Of a stretch of 64,000 nt of DNA, positions 33,903 to 41,496 are shown piece after piece. The stretch's first letter is position 1. The number at the start of each line of letters is the position of its first letter. This DNA comes from Pempheris klunzingeri (Eukaryota; Chordata; Actinopteri; Acropomatiformes; Pempheridae): assembly GCF_042242105.1 (NCBI RefSeq), contig NC_092033.1, forward strand, positions 2,350,908-2,414,907. The letters are read 5' to 3'. The translations under genes and the position numbers were made by a program. The notes beneath the pieces are model-generated. The model was not told the origin of the DNA. It did no database searches and worked only from the letters and a program-made list of their open reading frames with translations.

Positions 33903-34437
33903 GTTGGGAGGTGCTACGTCAGGGCTGTTCTGTGCTCTCACCACCCTGTCCAGTCAGCTGGAGGAGGAGGGAGCAGTAGATGTTTACCAGGTGGCACGGA
34001 TGACCAACCTGATGAGGCCTGGAGTGTTTAATGATATAGTAAGTACACACACACACACACACTCACACACACACACTCTCACACACACACACACACACAC
34101 ACACACTAAGTGCTTCAGTTCAAGACAACTAGGTGAGCAGCTTCACCTGTATCAGTTTTAAGAAACTCCTCAGCATCATTTAGAAAAGCTGATGCTGGGT
34201 GTTTTATATTAGACCAAGGGTGGGGCCTGAAGCTGTGTTTTGCCCCCCTGCCCCCCCTGCCCCCCCCCCTCCACCCCCCTCCCACCCCCCCAGGAGCAGT
34301 ACCAGTATCTGTACCGTGCTGTGCTCAGCCTGGTGAGCAGCCAGGAGGACCAGAGAGCCCTGCAGAGTCCAGAGACCAACGGATCTGTACCGCTGGGACA
34401 GAACAACGTCGCCGAGAGCCTGGAGTCACTCATGTAG
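12097..34437 (+). CDS. ptprz1: Receptor-type tyrosine-protein phosphatase zeta (5' partial), 31 coding exons
   Basis: A cell-surface phosphatase of glia and neural progenitors. In the known family it binds contactin, pleiotrophin and tenascin outside the cell and dephosphorylates tyrosine residues inside. I assembled 31 GT-AG exons with unbroken phase: 2 bases finishing a codon, then 1878 codons including the TAG stop at 34435-34437. Order: carbonic-anhydrase-like domain, one fibronectin III domain, about 800 residues of acidic Ser/Thr/Gly-rich spacer, a transmembrane helix, a juxtamembrane segment, phosphatase D1 with the intact signature [10 protein letters not shown] and a WPD loop, then D2 with Asp in place of the catalytic Cys. 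The visible protein (about 1877 residues) plus a missing N-terminus is shorter than the human form (about 2300), mainly in the spacer. PTPRG has the same layout, but the juxtamembrane, D1, D2 and C-terminal sequence (ending ESLESLM) fit PTPRZ1. Fish have duplicated copies (a/b); I cannot tell which this is. Exons are listed in the module entries below. Confidence 0.96.
12499..12893. repeat. Purine-only AAGAAC/AAGAAG tandem repeat in a ptprz1 intron
   Basis: About 390 bp built from AAG, AAGAAC and AAGACC units. Nearly every base on the plus strand is A or G, apart from regular C in AAC/ACC. All three frames stay open for more than 100 codons on each strand (Glu/Gln/Asp, Lys/Asn or Ser/Leu/Phe-rich), but that follows from the repeat having no stop codons. 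It lies about 220 bp after the donor at 12277. GAA-type repeats of this kind also resemble purine-rich exonic splicing enhancers. Confidence 0.93.
12894..15105 (+). other. Rest of the first visible ptprz1 intron
   Basis: Non-coding. It contains a GT tract near 13869-13895 and otherwise unremarkable sequence. Short open frames at 13051-13275 and 13576-13758 have no recognisable product and no splice context supporting them. Confidence 0.7.
16287..17539 (+). other. ptprz1 intron between CA-domain exons
   Basis: Starts with a CA tract about 10 nt after the donor (about 16297-16315) and ends in a CTGT/CTGC-rich tract at about 17489-17535 that forms the polypyrimidine tract of the acceptor at 17538-17539. 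A poly(A) run lies near 17110-17124. No exon seen. Confidence 0.75.
17691..18889 (+). other. ptprz1 intron between CA-like and FN3 exons
   Basis: Begins with the donor GTACGT at 17691 and ends in a pyrimidine-rich acceptor at 18889. It carries the CA microsatellite at 18612-18671 (about 29 units). No exon or RNA gene was recognised. Confidence 0.75.
18890..20344 (+). CDS. ptprz1: ptprz1 exons for the fibronectin type III domain
   Basis: Exons 18890-19074 and 20218-20344. The translation runs from [10 protein letters not shown] through [11 protein letters not shown] (the conserved Trp of strand B) to [16 protein letters not shown] (the Tyr-containing F strand) and ends with [10 protein letters not shown]. 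This is a single FN3 domain directly after the CA-like domain, as in PTPRZ1 and PTPRG. The intron between the two exons (19075-20217) contains a GT tract near 19330-19354, and a CA tract begins right after the donor at 20345. Confidence 0.93.
20436..26120 (+). CDS. ptprz1: ptprz1 exons for the extracellular spacer with chondroitin sulfate sites
   Basis: Exons 20436-20488, 21124-21627, 21778-21970, 23649-23864 and the large exon 24672-26120 (1449 nt). The sequence is low-complexity, acidic and rich in Ser, Thr, Pro and Gly, with several N-glycosylation motifs (for example NASCNQT near 24990, NGTAP-like sites and NSTAG). Acidic Ser-Gly clusters near 25147-25165 (EGSGSGSG), 25553-25566 (EAGSGYE) and 25612-25630 (SGSGGGGG) are the expected type of chondroitin sulfate attachment site. 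It corresponds to the large exon that distinguishes long PTPRZ forms from the short B form. Only composition and exon position are conserved, so residue-level homology with mammals is weak here. Confidence 0.88.
21971..23648 (+). other. ptprz1 spacer-region intron
   Basis: Donor GTCAGA at 21971, acceptor CCCACAG ending at 23648. It contains the perfect hairpin at 23295-23329 and otherwise no feature I can support. Confidence 0.7.
23295..23329. other. Perfect inverted repeat, 13-bp arms and 9-bp loop
   Basis: The arms CAGGTCACCAAAT and ATTTGGTGACCTG are exact reverse complements separated by 9 bases. Each arm includes an AGGTCA nuclear-receptor half-site. It lies in a ptprz1 intron, 320 bp before an exon. 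It could be a transcription-factor site, an RNA hairpin or the core of an old inverted-repeat element. Confidence 0.85.
26121..26546 (+). other. ptprz1: Possible intronic alternative 3' end of ptprz1: read-through to a stop, then a poly(A) signal
   Basis: If the donor at 26121 is skipped, translation continues in frame for 18 codons to a TGA ending at 26176. An AATAAA hexamer follows at 26541-26546. The product would hold the whole ectodomain and no membrane helix. A second donor-like site (CCAG/GTAGGC at 26145) lies 24 nt downstream in the same phase and would add 8 residues if used. Mammalian PTPRZ1 is known to make a secreted ectodomain form (phosphacan); whether this site is used is inference. 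Confidence 0.4.
26629..26963. repeat. (CTCCT)n homopyrimidine minisatellite forming the acceptor tract of the transmembrane exon
   Basis: About 335 bp of almost pure C/T on the plus strand, made of CTCCT, CTCTC and CTCTT units, running directly into the CAG acceptor at 26961-26963. Reading frames through it on either strand encode only Arg/Gly/Glu or Ser/Leu/Pro repeats and are not genes. Such homopurine-homopyrimidine mirror sequence is prone to triplex (H-DNA) formation and length change. Confidence 0.95.
26964..27318 (+). CDS. ptprz1: ptprz1 transmembrane exon and first juxtamembrane exon
   Basis: Exons 26964-27108 and 27227-27318. The first encodes a short acidic stalk, then an uncharged helix at about 27046-27102 ([20 protein letters not shown], then LIYW), followed by Arg, as expected for a single-pass type I protein. 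The second continues [18 protein letters not shown], the conserved juxtamembrane start of PTPRZ1. A CA tract begins right after each donor (27111-27167 and about 27322-27351). Confidence 0.95.
27111..27167. repeat. (CA)n tract immediately after the transmembrane-exon donor
   Basis: After the donor dinucleotide at 27109-27110, about 57 bp of perfect AC repeat follow with no spacer. This is the most extreme of several CA tracts next to 5' splice sites in the window. Confidence 0.95.
27745..27830 (+). CDS. ptprz1: ptprz1 juxtamembrane exon
   Basis: Encodes [20 protein letters not shown] and on to KEFE, the helix-turn-helix wedge region before phosphatase D1. It joins in phase with the exon at 27227-27318. 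The next exon in the mature message may be the 21-nt microexon at 28725-28745 or, if that is skipped, the exon at 29462; both keep the frame. Confidence 0.93.
28598..28650. repeat. (CTGT)n tract followed by a C-rich tract, upstream of a microexon
   Basis: About six CTGT units are followed by a run of C and CCGTCCTCC repeats and then a pyrimidine-rich path to the TTAG acceptor at 28724. The tract lies 75-125 nt before the 21-nt microexon and may bind pyrimidine-tract regulators. Confidence 0.85.
28725..28745 (+). CDS. ptprz1: ptprz1 21-nt microexon
   Basis: Seven codons, IVKESYE, flanked by an AG acceptor and a GTAAGA donor. It aligns with seven residues in the human juxtamembrane wedge just before D1 (the stretch preceding EVQ.CTVD.GITADSS). 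A 21-nt exon keeps the frame whether included or skipped, and I recall that human PTPRZ1 has isoforms lacking the equivalent exon. It is too short for ordinary gene finders. Confidence 0.85.
28746..29461 (+). other. ptprz1 intron after the microexon
   Basis: Donor GTAAGA at 28746, acceptor TTGCAG ending at 29461. AT-rich, with nothing else recognised. Confidence 0.7.
29462..31788 (+). CDS. ptprz1: ptprz1 exons for phosphatase domain D1 (catalytic)
   Basis: Exons 29462-29558, 30081-30163, 30270-30404, 31158-31289, 31411-31568 and 31653-31788. The protein shows the hallmark PTP motifs in order: [20 protein letters not shown] (pTyr loop region), [51 protein letters not shown] with the catalytic Asp of the WPD loop, and the P-loop [13 protein letters not shown] with catalytic Cys and Arg. 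The P-loop Ser codon is split by the intron at 31569-31652. A Q-loop region follows, and the exon ends VQTE. All catalytic residues are present, so D1 should be active. The intron 30405-31157 holds a LINE-type 3' tail remnant. Confidence 0.96.
30950..31001 (+). mobile_element. 3' tail remnant of a fish non-LTR retrotransposon
   Basis: The sequence reading GTGTGGCATCAATAAAGTGT followed by CTTATCTTAT resembles the common 3' end of teleost LINEs (a CTGTGGGATCAATAAAG-type tail with short 3' repeats). Only the tail is seen and there is no coding remnant. It lies inside the ptprz1 intron 30405-31157. The assignment rests on pattern memory. Confidence 0.5.
31801..31836. repeat. (CA)n tract 12 nt after a ptprz1 donor
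   Basis: Eighteen CA units beginning 12 nt downstream of the GTAAGT donor at 31789. A second CA tract lies at about 32066-32089 in the same intron. This intron also contains two near-identical stretches (about 31990-32040 and 32210-32262), both reading CACTGTGGGTGTTCTCC, which look like a local duplication. Confidence 0.85.
32341..34437 (+). CDS. ptprz1: ptprz1 exons for phosphatase domain D2 (inactive) and C-terminus
   Basis: Exons 32341-32487, 32593-32686, 32787-32860, 33102-33230, 33326-33478, 33658-33800, 33903-34038 and 34294-34437. The translation contains [20 protein letters not shown], the D1-D2 linker, [50 protein letters not shown] and [13 protein letters not shown], ending ESLESLM. 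Where D1 has [11 protein letters not shown]2 has HDPLGGATSG: Asp replaces the nucleophilic Cys. CWPNPDSP stands in the place of the WPD loop, and its Asp is displaced. D2 is therefore a pseudophosphatase, as in known PTPRZ/PTPRG. CA tracts follow the donors at 33231, 33479 and 34039. A GT tract forms the end of the intron before 33903. Confidence 0.96.
33482..33546. repeat. (CA)n tract just after a ptprz1 D2-exon donor
   Basis: About 65 bp of CA repeat with one interruption, starting 3 nt after the donor GT at 33479-33480. Confidence 0.93.
33868..33902 (+). promoter_or_regulatory. ptprz1 acceptor whose upstream tract is a (GT)n repeat
   Basis: The sequence before the acceptor AG at 33901-33902 is about 16 GT units with no ordinary polypyrimidine tract. 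The exon that follows (33903-34038) is required by phase and homology, so this site must function. Confidence 0.85.
34045..34106. repeat. (CA)n tract 6 nt after the last ptprz1 donor
   Basis: CA repeats interrupted by two CT/CTC steps, beginning directly after the donor GTAAGT at 34039. Confidence 0.93.
34238..34293 (+). promoter_or_regulatory. C-rich acceptor tract before the last ptprz1 coding exon
   Basis: More than 45 nt of nearly pure C (runs of 6 to 10 C separated by single T, G or A) end in CAG at 34291-34293. It replaces the usual U-rich polypyrimidine tract. The complementary strand is G-rich, with several G runs suited to quadruplex formation. Confidence 0.85.
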
Positions 34438-35094
34438 ACACACACACACACACAGGCACACACACACACACACACTCACACACAGTCGACCAGACGCAGC
34501 TCATTTGTTAAGAGGAGACACTACAGGCGAACAGGCTACAACATGAACAATAGAAAGCTCCATTAATCTCCCCCAGCTGGTTACTTACATTATTATTTTT
34601 TATGACATTTATATGTTTAAATATGTAAATAAGGTGCTGTCTAATTAAATATGCACTCATTTGCATACTACAACATTGGATAAAGACATGTGTCTTATTT
34701 CTATCACACCAAAAATCAAATGATGAGTGAACCCTTGTGTAAAAACCTTCAGACAACAGAGAGGAAGAACAACGAGGGAGAAAAAACAAACTCATTTTGA
34801 GAAAACAGCCTGAAAAGAAATGAATTTAGGGAAAAGCCACAGACACAAATAGACAAAGTGAAGTAAAATAAACACCTAAATGTGGATTCTGGACGTTTTC
34901 TCTCTCCAGCAGTCTGGAAGAAGACGTGAAATCTCCAAAGATCCCACAAAGAAAAAGTTTCTGTTTCTGCCTGTAGTGTCTCTCCTGAGTGACCAGCCGC
35001 CCATGAATCCTTCTCCTCTTCCCATTTTATTGAACCAGTGGCTTTATTAATGGTTAATAAGTAATTCACTCATGTTTTATAGGCCGCTTAGTCT

Positions 35095-35445
35095 TTGAAT
35101 AAACAATGTTTGTGTTGCCAGGTTGTGAAAAGGGCTGCAGACGATAGGGACCAAACTCCATTTAACATCTTCTTAAAAACTGCCCTTCAGTACCGTCTTG
35201 TTGGCGTATTTAAGTCCAGACTAGACGGCAGGAAATGTGTATCAGCGAGTCAGCTGATAAAGAGTTCGTTAACCATTAATGAAGCCACTGATAAGAGGTT
35301 CATTATGAGAAAGTGGTGCCAAAGATGCTTCACTGCCTTTCCAACAAGAACCGAACCGAACGCCGAAAACCTCCAGAGGGCTTTCATCAAAAACTACGTG
35401 AGAGAAAATGAACAAATTCCCTTAAATCCAGTTCTTAAGACTTAA
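35095..35445 (+). other. Unrecognised 116-codon open reading frame in the ptprz1 3' UTR
   Basis: An ATG at 35095 opens a frame ending in TAA at 35443-35445. The predicted protein is basic, of ordinary (not repeat-like) composition, with three Cys near the N-terminus/middle and a second pair in WCQRCF. A good acceptor (TTGTGTTGCCAG at about 35110-35121) would enter the same frame at VVKRAADDRD. I do not recognise the product. It may be a chance frame, a remnant of an inserted element or the last exon of an unknown transcript. Its 5' part sits between imperfect inverted repeats (about 35036-35075 and 35258-35295). Confidence 0.3.
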
Positions 35446-36698
35446 TCTGAAGTTCTTTTACTTAATGATGGATGGAGCTGATTGTTAAATTCACAACTCC
35501 TCCCTATTTTAATCTTTCTTTAACATTTATCTCCTTTATTTTCTCTCTTTCATTTGATCCTTTATTATTATTATTTTGGACCTTTTTTGTTACTTGTGTA
35601 TTCAATCATTCTTCTTAAAACACAGAAGCAAATTTAATCTGCCAAACAGAAAGAAAAAATACAAGTAGAAATGAAAGCTTAACAAGAAGAAAAAAGGGAA
35701 ATGAGCTTCTCCTACATGAAGATACTTAATATTTGATGCAGTGCACATTAACCAGCAGATTTTGGGGCTCAAACTACCACGTGTCCTCCTGTAGAGTAAC
35801 CAGAATCTGCGAAGGCCCCACTGGTGGCAGTGAAGTGACTGCTGGTGTTTACTGCTGTTGGATTCCTCTGCTAATGTCTCCATGGTCTCTGCTGCCTCGT
35901 GCCTTTTGTAGCTCATGTTCTTGTACTTTAAACCTGTTTTTATACAACAACTGTGTAACTAATATGCCAAAATGACGATCTGTAATTTGTTTTTTCTGTA
36001 TTCGTTGAGTCTTGCTTAGCTGCAATATGACTTTATTTCAGTTAACACGATGTGAATGATAACCAGCTTTCATGATGGGTAGAATATATGGAAGCAGAAT
36101 AATCAATGGTAATAATCAGCAGAAGCTGTGGCTCCTCTGTGCCGCCTGCTGTGACTGTTTCCACTTGTCCACATGTCTCCTTTGCGTCAGACGCCATCGA
36201 TCAGCCTCTGAGTCGCTCTGCTGCAGCTTCTCTCTGCTTGTTTTGCATCTTTTCTGTAGCATTGTTGTTGTTTTTTTAGCTCATCTGGGGACGCAGAGCG
36301 GCTTCTGCACCCAGAGACTCACAGCAGATCTAACTGTAACACGTCTGAGCTCTTTATGTAAATATCCCTGGATACATCGAAAGGCCAAATTACTGTATGT
36401 TTATACTGTACCTCTATATATTTTCTATTTTACTACGAAAAGTGATTTTCTAGTCATTTACACACACACACACACACATATATATAGATATATATGTCTA
36501 TATATATGTAACCGTGTGGATCCTATTTGATAATTTTAGCCTGGAAATATTGATCATGTTTATAGTTTTACTGGAATGTTCTCTCTTTTTATCTCTCTGA
36601 TTACTGTAGCAGCTTAATGTCTCTACCTTTATCTCCAGTCTGTACATAGCAAACCTTGTTTATCATTTAAACTTGTTTCTTTTTCTGGGAGGGGAAAA

Positions 36699-36704
36699 AA
36701 TAAA
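36699..36704 (+). terminator. ptprz1: Poly(A) signal of ptprz1
   Basis: AATAAA, followed within about 20-30 bp by GT/T-rich sequence. It is placed at the end of the 3' UTR and about 90 bp from the opposing hbp1 signal. Confidence 0.7.
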
Positions 36705-36775
36705 ATGCTGTTAAGACCCAAACTTATCCGTTAAGTTTCTTAAACAGTCTCAAGCAGGCGCAGACACAGATTTAG

Positions 36776-38919
36776 AGATTTATCGTGCTTTTATTGAGCC
36801 CATAATACACAGTATTGCATACCCCCCCGCCCCCTGATCGACCTGTACGTGACATGATAGTAAAGACGAACAAAAGTTCAATGCACAACCATGAAAGTTA
36901 ACAAAGATTAAGTCAAAACCCAAAAAATATATATATTTCTATATAATCATACTTATTAATAGCAGTCACATAAGATAAAGTGTATATAGTGCATTAAGAA
37001 TAAACCTCGTTATGCAGTGAGAATGTGAGCGCCACCCTGGGACCATTTAAATCCTTGTGGTACTGTTTCCCCCCTCCTCTCCCCTCTCCCTCTCCCTCAC
37101 CCTCTCCCGCCTCGCCTGCACACTCTGCACAGATAAAACTCTCTACGAAGCGCTTTCAGCCAATCACGTCATGTCTCTAAAGCCGCACACGTCCCCGCCA
37201 ATTTCCAGCTGATGTGTTTACATGCGCCCGGTGCTTCATATCAGGGGCTGTTCTTTTATAGGTGTGTTTCAGGCATGAGATGTTCAAGCAGTTGGCTGAC
37301 GGGTGTTTTGCTTTGTCAGACCTCTGGTCCAAGTATGAAAGAGGACACGACAGGTAGCGAGACAACAGCCACGACACCGCCGGCCTGGTTTTAAGCATCC
37401 GAGCAGACGTTTCTCTAAAGCTGCTCCCGTCAGAGTTGTTCCAGGGCGCATGTACACACATTCAAGTCACAACATCCTGATTAAAAACACAACTACAAAC
37501 CTTTTTTTTTTTAAATTCTTTCTGATATTATCGAATATCCACAGTTCAAATAACTGATCTGTCGGCTTGGAGCCATTTTATCCCACACAGTTCACCTCAT
37601 CTGTCACAAAATGCTTTTTGTTTTCTCAGTGTGCTCCCACCTGCCCGACAGAGGCCAGACATGGTGGTTTAATAACAATAATCTCCCTCTTTAGAATCTT
37701 TGACATGAAGTAAAGCCATCTAAAGTCATTGGAGGGGGGGGGTAAACCTCTAAAGCATTTCTTTTCCTGTATGTGACTGGACGACGTGAGCAACATCATC
37801 ATCCCTCCGCTGTGTTGATGCTTCTGTGACTTTACTTGAAACACAGCGGACATGTCGTCTTATTATGGCACTCAGATATGAAATATTACATGAATCTTTG
37901 AGTAGCTTCTCTCCTGACAAATCCAAACCAAGTCCTCGTGTCACCCTGCTCCCTCCCTCTGCTGTAAAGGCAAATCCTCTGTAACACACCCATGTGATTT
38001 TTAGATCCTTCCTAACTATATTTTTTATTTTCATTACCATAAATTCTCAAGTAAAAGCCATAACATAAAGAAAGGCTGGGGGAAAACTTTGCTGTTACTA
38101 GTACCTGCACTAAAATGGCTTTAAAAAAAGTCCAACAATGTGCTTTTCACTGTACGTTTGTCGCGGAAACTTTTCAAAATAAAAGCCTTCCAGAGAAATA
38201 AAGGGATTCTGCCCCTTAACTTCTGGAAGTGAACTTAAAGTTTAGTAAACAGGGAGACTTCTTACTAAATAATATGGTTACAAAAATGGTTTTGAGGTGT
38301 TTAGCTCTAATTTGAGCTAAATAAAACCTCTGGGCCACTTTTTGAGAATTTATGGTGTGTACATGTGTTTAATAACTAAATATTACATGATAGATTAAAC
38401 TATGTAGTCTTGTGCAATACACTGAGTGCAAATGCAAGTAATACAGGTGAGAAAATACTTAATATATAATATAATTTGGGCGAAATAGCTAAACTGTCTA
38501 CTACCTAAACTGCAACAGCACCACAACTTCCACCTGTTTCAAGCATATGATGAGAGTCTCTCCTGTAAAATCACTCTTGGAGATGAACTCCAGTCATAGA
38601 TAAGAACCAGTAATCAGCTCTGTAATGTCAAAAAACAAACAAAAAAAGAAGCTCCGGTGCTGCTTAAATGTTTAAACATGATGATTTGAACACTTTAACA
38701 TGTTAAATTTAGCACCTTTTTAGAAGCAGGAGAAGGGGAAGTGATATTTGTTTGGCAATCTTTAAAAAGACTGAATCAAATATAATAAAATAGAATATTG
38801 AAGCATAGCATTATTTCACAAAGCTCCTCTTCCTCGCCACCTCTGAATGAATGTGTGTGTGTGTGAGTGTGTGTGGACTCCTACAGGCTGCCAGTCGCTC
38901 TCTCTTCCTGTCTGCAGCC
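36776..38919 (-). other. hbp1: hbp1 3' untranslated region
   Basis: It extends from the stop at 38920 toward lower coordinates. The far poly(A) signal is AATAAA on the minus strand at 36795-36790; a nearer one is at 38029-38024 and would give a roughly 0.9-kb UTR. There is no other gene in the stretch. Open frames here are short and lack splice context. Confidence 0.6.
36790..36795 (-). terminator. hbp1: Distal poly(A) signal of hbp1
   Basis: AATAAA on the minus strand. It places the hbp1 3' end at about 36770-36780, some 50 bp from the predicted ptprz1 3' end, so the two genes converge tail-to-tail with almost no spacer. Confidence 0.6.
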
Positions 38920-38988
38920 CTAATTTCCCTGACAACCCTGTTGGACACAGAGGAGGAATCAGACAGCAGCACAAAGCACTGGATTAAG

Positions 38989-39032
<44 letters not shown>

Positions 39033-39182
39033 TTACAGAGTTGGTTCGTTTACGTTTCCAGCAGTCTGGGTTGAGTCTTTTCTGTTCGTCTGCGAGGGCT
39101 TTGGCCTGTACGGTGAACGCCCGCCGCTCCTCGCTTCGCATTTTCTTCCACCGCTCACCGAGGAGGACGCTGATCGCTCTGA

Positions 39183-39233
<51 letters not shown>

Positions 39234-39551
39234 TTTTAAGATTGTTACAAGCATGAAGCTTCCACAAAAAATAATAAGATATCATGTTTCAAGACACTGG
39301 CTTCTTCATTGACAGGTCTGTTTAATGATTTAAAGTCATTCACACCATGTGTGCACTGTGTGTGTGTGTGTGTGTGTGTGAGAGTGTGTGTGTGTGTGAG
39401 AGTGTGTGTGTGTGTGTGGCTCCAGCCTGCAGGGTGCTGAGTAAACACCTGAAAGTTTAGATTCAGATATGATTCACAGTGTGACCAGCAGTGGACTAGA
39501 AAAATGTCCTTTGTTATCCTCCTGGTGGTGAGTGTGTAACGATGGTGGGTA

Positions 39552-39595
<44 letters not shown>

Positions 39596-40025
39596 ACCTG
39601 TTGTCCTTGCCGGGGAACATCTGCGTGTACTCCACCCTGAACTTCTTGGCAAACAGCATGAAGGCGTTCATTGGCCGCTTGCACTTGGTGGGCGTGGCGT
39701 TCCCACTTCCTGCCGCGCTGCCGTGCTGGCTTCTTTTTGGCTTTTGACGAGGGGAGTGGGAGTGGGAGTGGGCGGGACTGTGGGCTTCTGCAGGTGTTAA
39801 ACAGACGCACAATTCATCAGCTGTTCTGAGTGAAGCCTGTTTCTGCTTGTTCACATCATCTCAAAATATTCACCTCGTGATGCGTCTCTGTCCGGGGACG
39901 CAGCACCGCCGCTGGACTGGGAGGCACGCCGCCGCCTGGCCATACTGCTCAGCACGTAGACCGCAGAGGAGTCCAGAGGAGTGAAATCATAACTGAGAGA
40001 GACACACGTATGACAATGGGTTTCA

Positions 40026-40066
<41 letters not shown>

Positions 40067-41460
40067 AAGCATGATGGTATACGAGTGTCTTTTACCTCCT
40101 GAATGTGTCAAAGACCTGTGAGCTGTCAGTGTGTTTGGCCTCTCTGTGTCCCTGAGGGAGGCACACATCTCCCACCTCCATTTCGTAGCACGGTATCCCA
40201 TGACGCACCACGGTCAAGCTCGGGTAGAATGACGACCACCCTAAGAGGAAGTGAGACATGCACGAGTGGAGAGAAGACAACATAACCCTGTGTGGAACCA
40301 CTGCAGTGTTTTCTCACCGTCAGTCCTACCTTTGTTCTTCACGTAGAAGGGATGGTCAAGTTGGCAGCGGGCGGTCATAGGGGCGTGTCCGAATGCCCCG
40401 GGGTCAAAGGTCAGCTGTAGGACAGCCTGATTAGACAACACGATCTCTGAATGCTCCACCAGCTGCAGACCCTCAGAGCCATAACTCTGCAAACATACAC
40501 AGCAGACATGGATTTAACATTTGATTTCATCTTTCATCTAATCCAGTGGACCCTCCACAGGCAGCGGGTGGCGAGCGAGCTACAGCGGCTGTGATGTCAT
40601 CCTTCAGGGCAACTGCACCCAATCAGAGTACCTCCGCTAACAGTGCGTATGACAGGCTCAGATTGAAGTTTCTGTGTTTAATCAGAAACAGCGTTCTATC
40701 AGTTGGTTTATAGGCACCAGACTTCATTGACAAAAACAGTAATTTTACACGGGAGCTGCTGGTCTACCGCTGCCTTGTTCAGTTAGTTTGCTTGTGTTGC
40801 TGTGTGACTTTGATGTTTGTAACAGTCAGTTCGGTTAGTGTTACACACATGTGTAACACCTACTAACACAAACAAAAGGCAGCAGTGGACCTGCCACACC
40901 TGTGTTCTGTGAGGTAAAGTTACTGTTTTTCTCAATGGAGTCTGGTGGGTGTGAATAGCGCGATATGACAGCGGTTTCTGCTTAAACAGAAAGCATCTTA
41001 CAGGTTTATCTCTGCAGGGATCCTTTCCAAACTGTTGTCAGTGGAAAAACAAGCACTTTTCGTGGATGCACTTTGATTGGGCACCATTGCCTTGAGGGAT
41101 TACAATGCAGCTGAAGTTTTTGTACCTACCAGTCATTTTGACCTCAGAACATGTAAAGATGGAGCCCAGGTTTAAAAATACCAGAGTTATCCTTTAACAC
41201 TGAACTAAACTGACCATGCAAATCAAAAACTACGGTGGGAACTCAGCAGCCTGATGGTCTTCTTCTGTTATGTACCTTCAGGAATCTGGACTGCTCCTCA
41301 TCACCGTAGTCTTCTTCAGCAGAGTCCAGGTCCTCGACGTCCTGCCACTCCACATTAGCGCCGCTGTGCAAACGCAGATGGGTGCCTGATGACAGAGAAT
41401 AGAGATTATGTCCTCCCACTAGAGAGAGACGGGCTCTTCTCCAGGCCTCTGATCAGTTTC

Positions 41461-41496
<36 letters not shown>

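Larger units (their letters stand above)
34438..36725 (+). other. ptprz1: ptprz1 3' untranslated region
   Basis: It runs from the stop at 34437 to just past the poly(A) signal AATAAA at 36699-36704. Another AATAAA at 35098-35103 could give a shorter form. It opens with CA tracts at 34438-34485. It contains three Pumilio-type octamers (TGTAAATA at 34624-34631 and 36357-36364, TGTACATA at 36641-36648), a CA/TA tract near 36461-36500 and an unrecognised 116-codon open frame at 35095-35445. The extent is inferred from the signals, not from transcripts. Confidence 0.7.

Noticed and set aside
38959..39285. 108-codon minus-strand frame ending with Thr-His repeats as the hbp1 C-terminus
   Set aside because: A strong donor (GTAAGG) follows the NS codons and a good acceptor leads to GCQGN-stop, matching the human end, so the read-through is at most a minor form.
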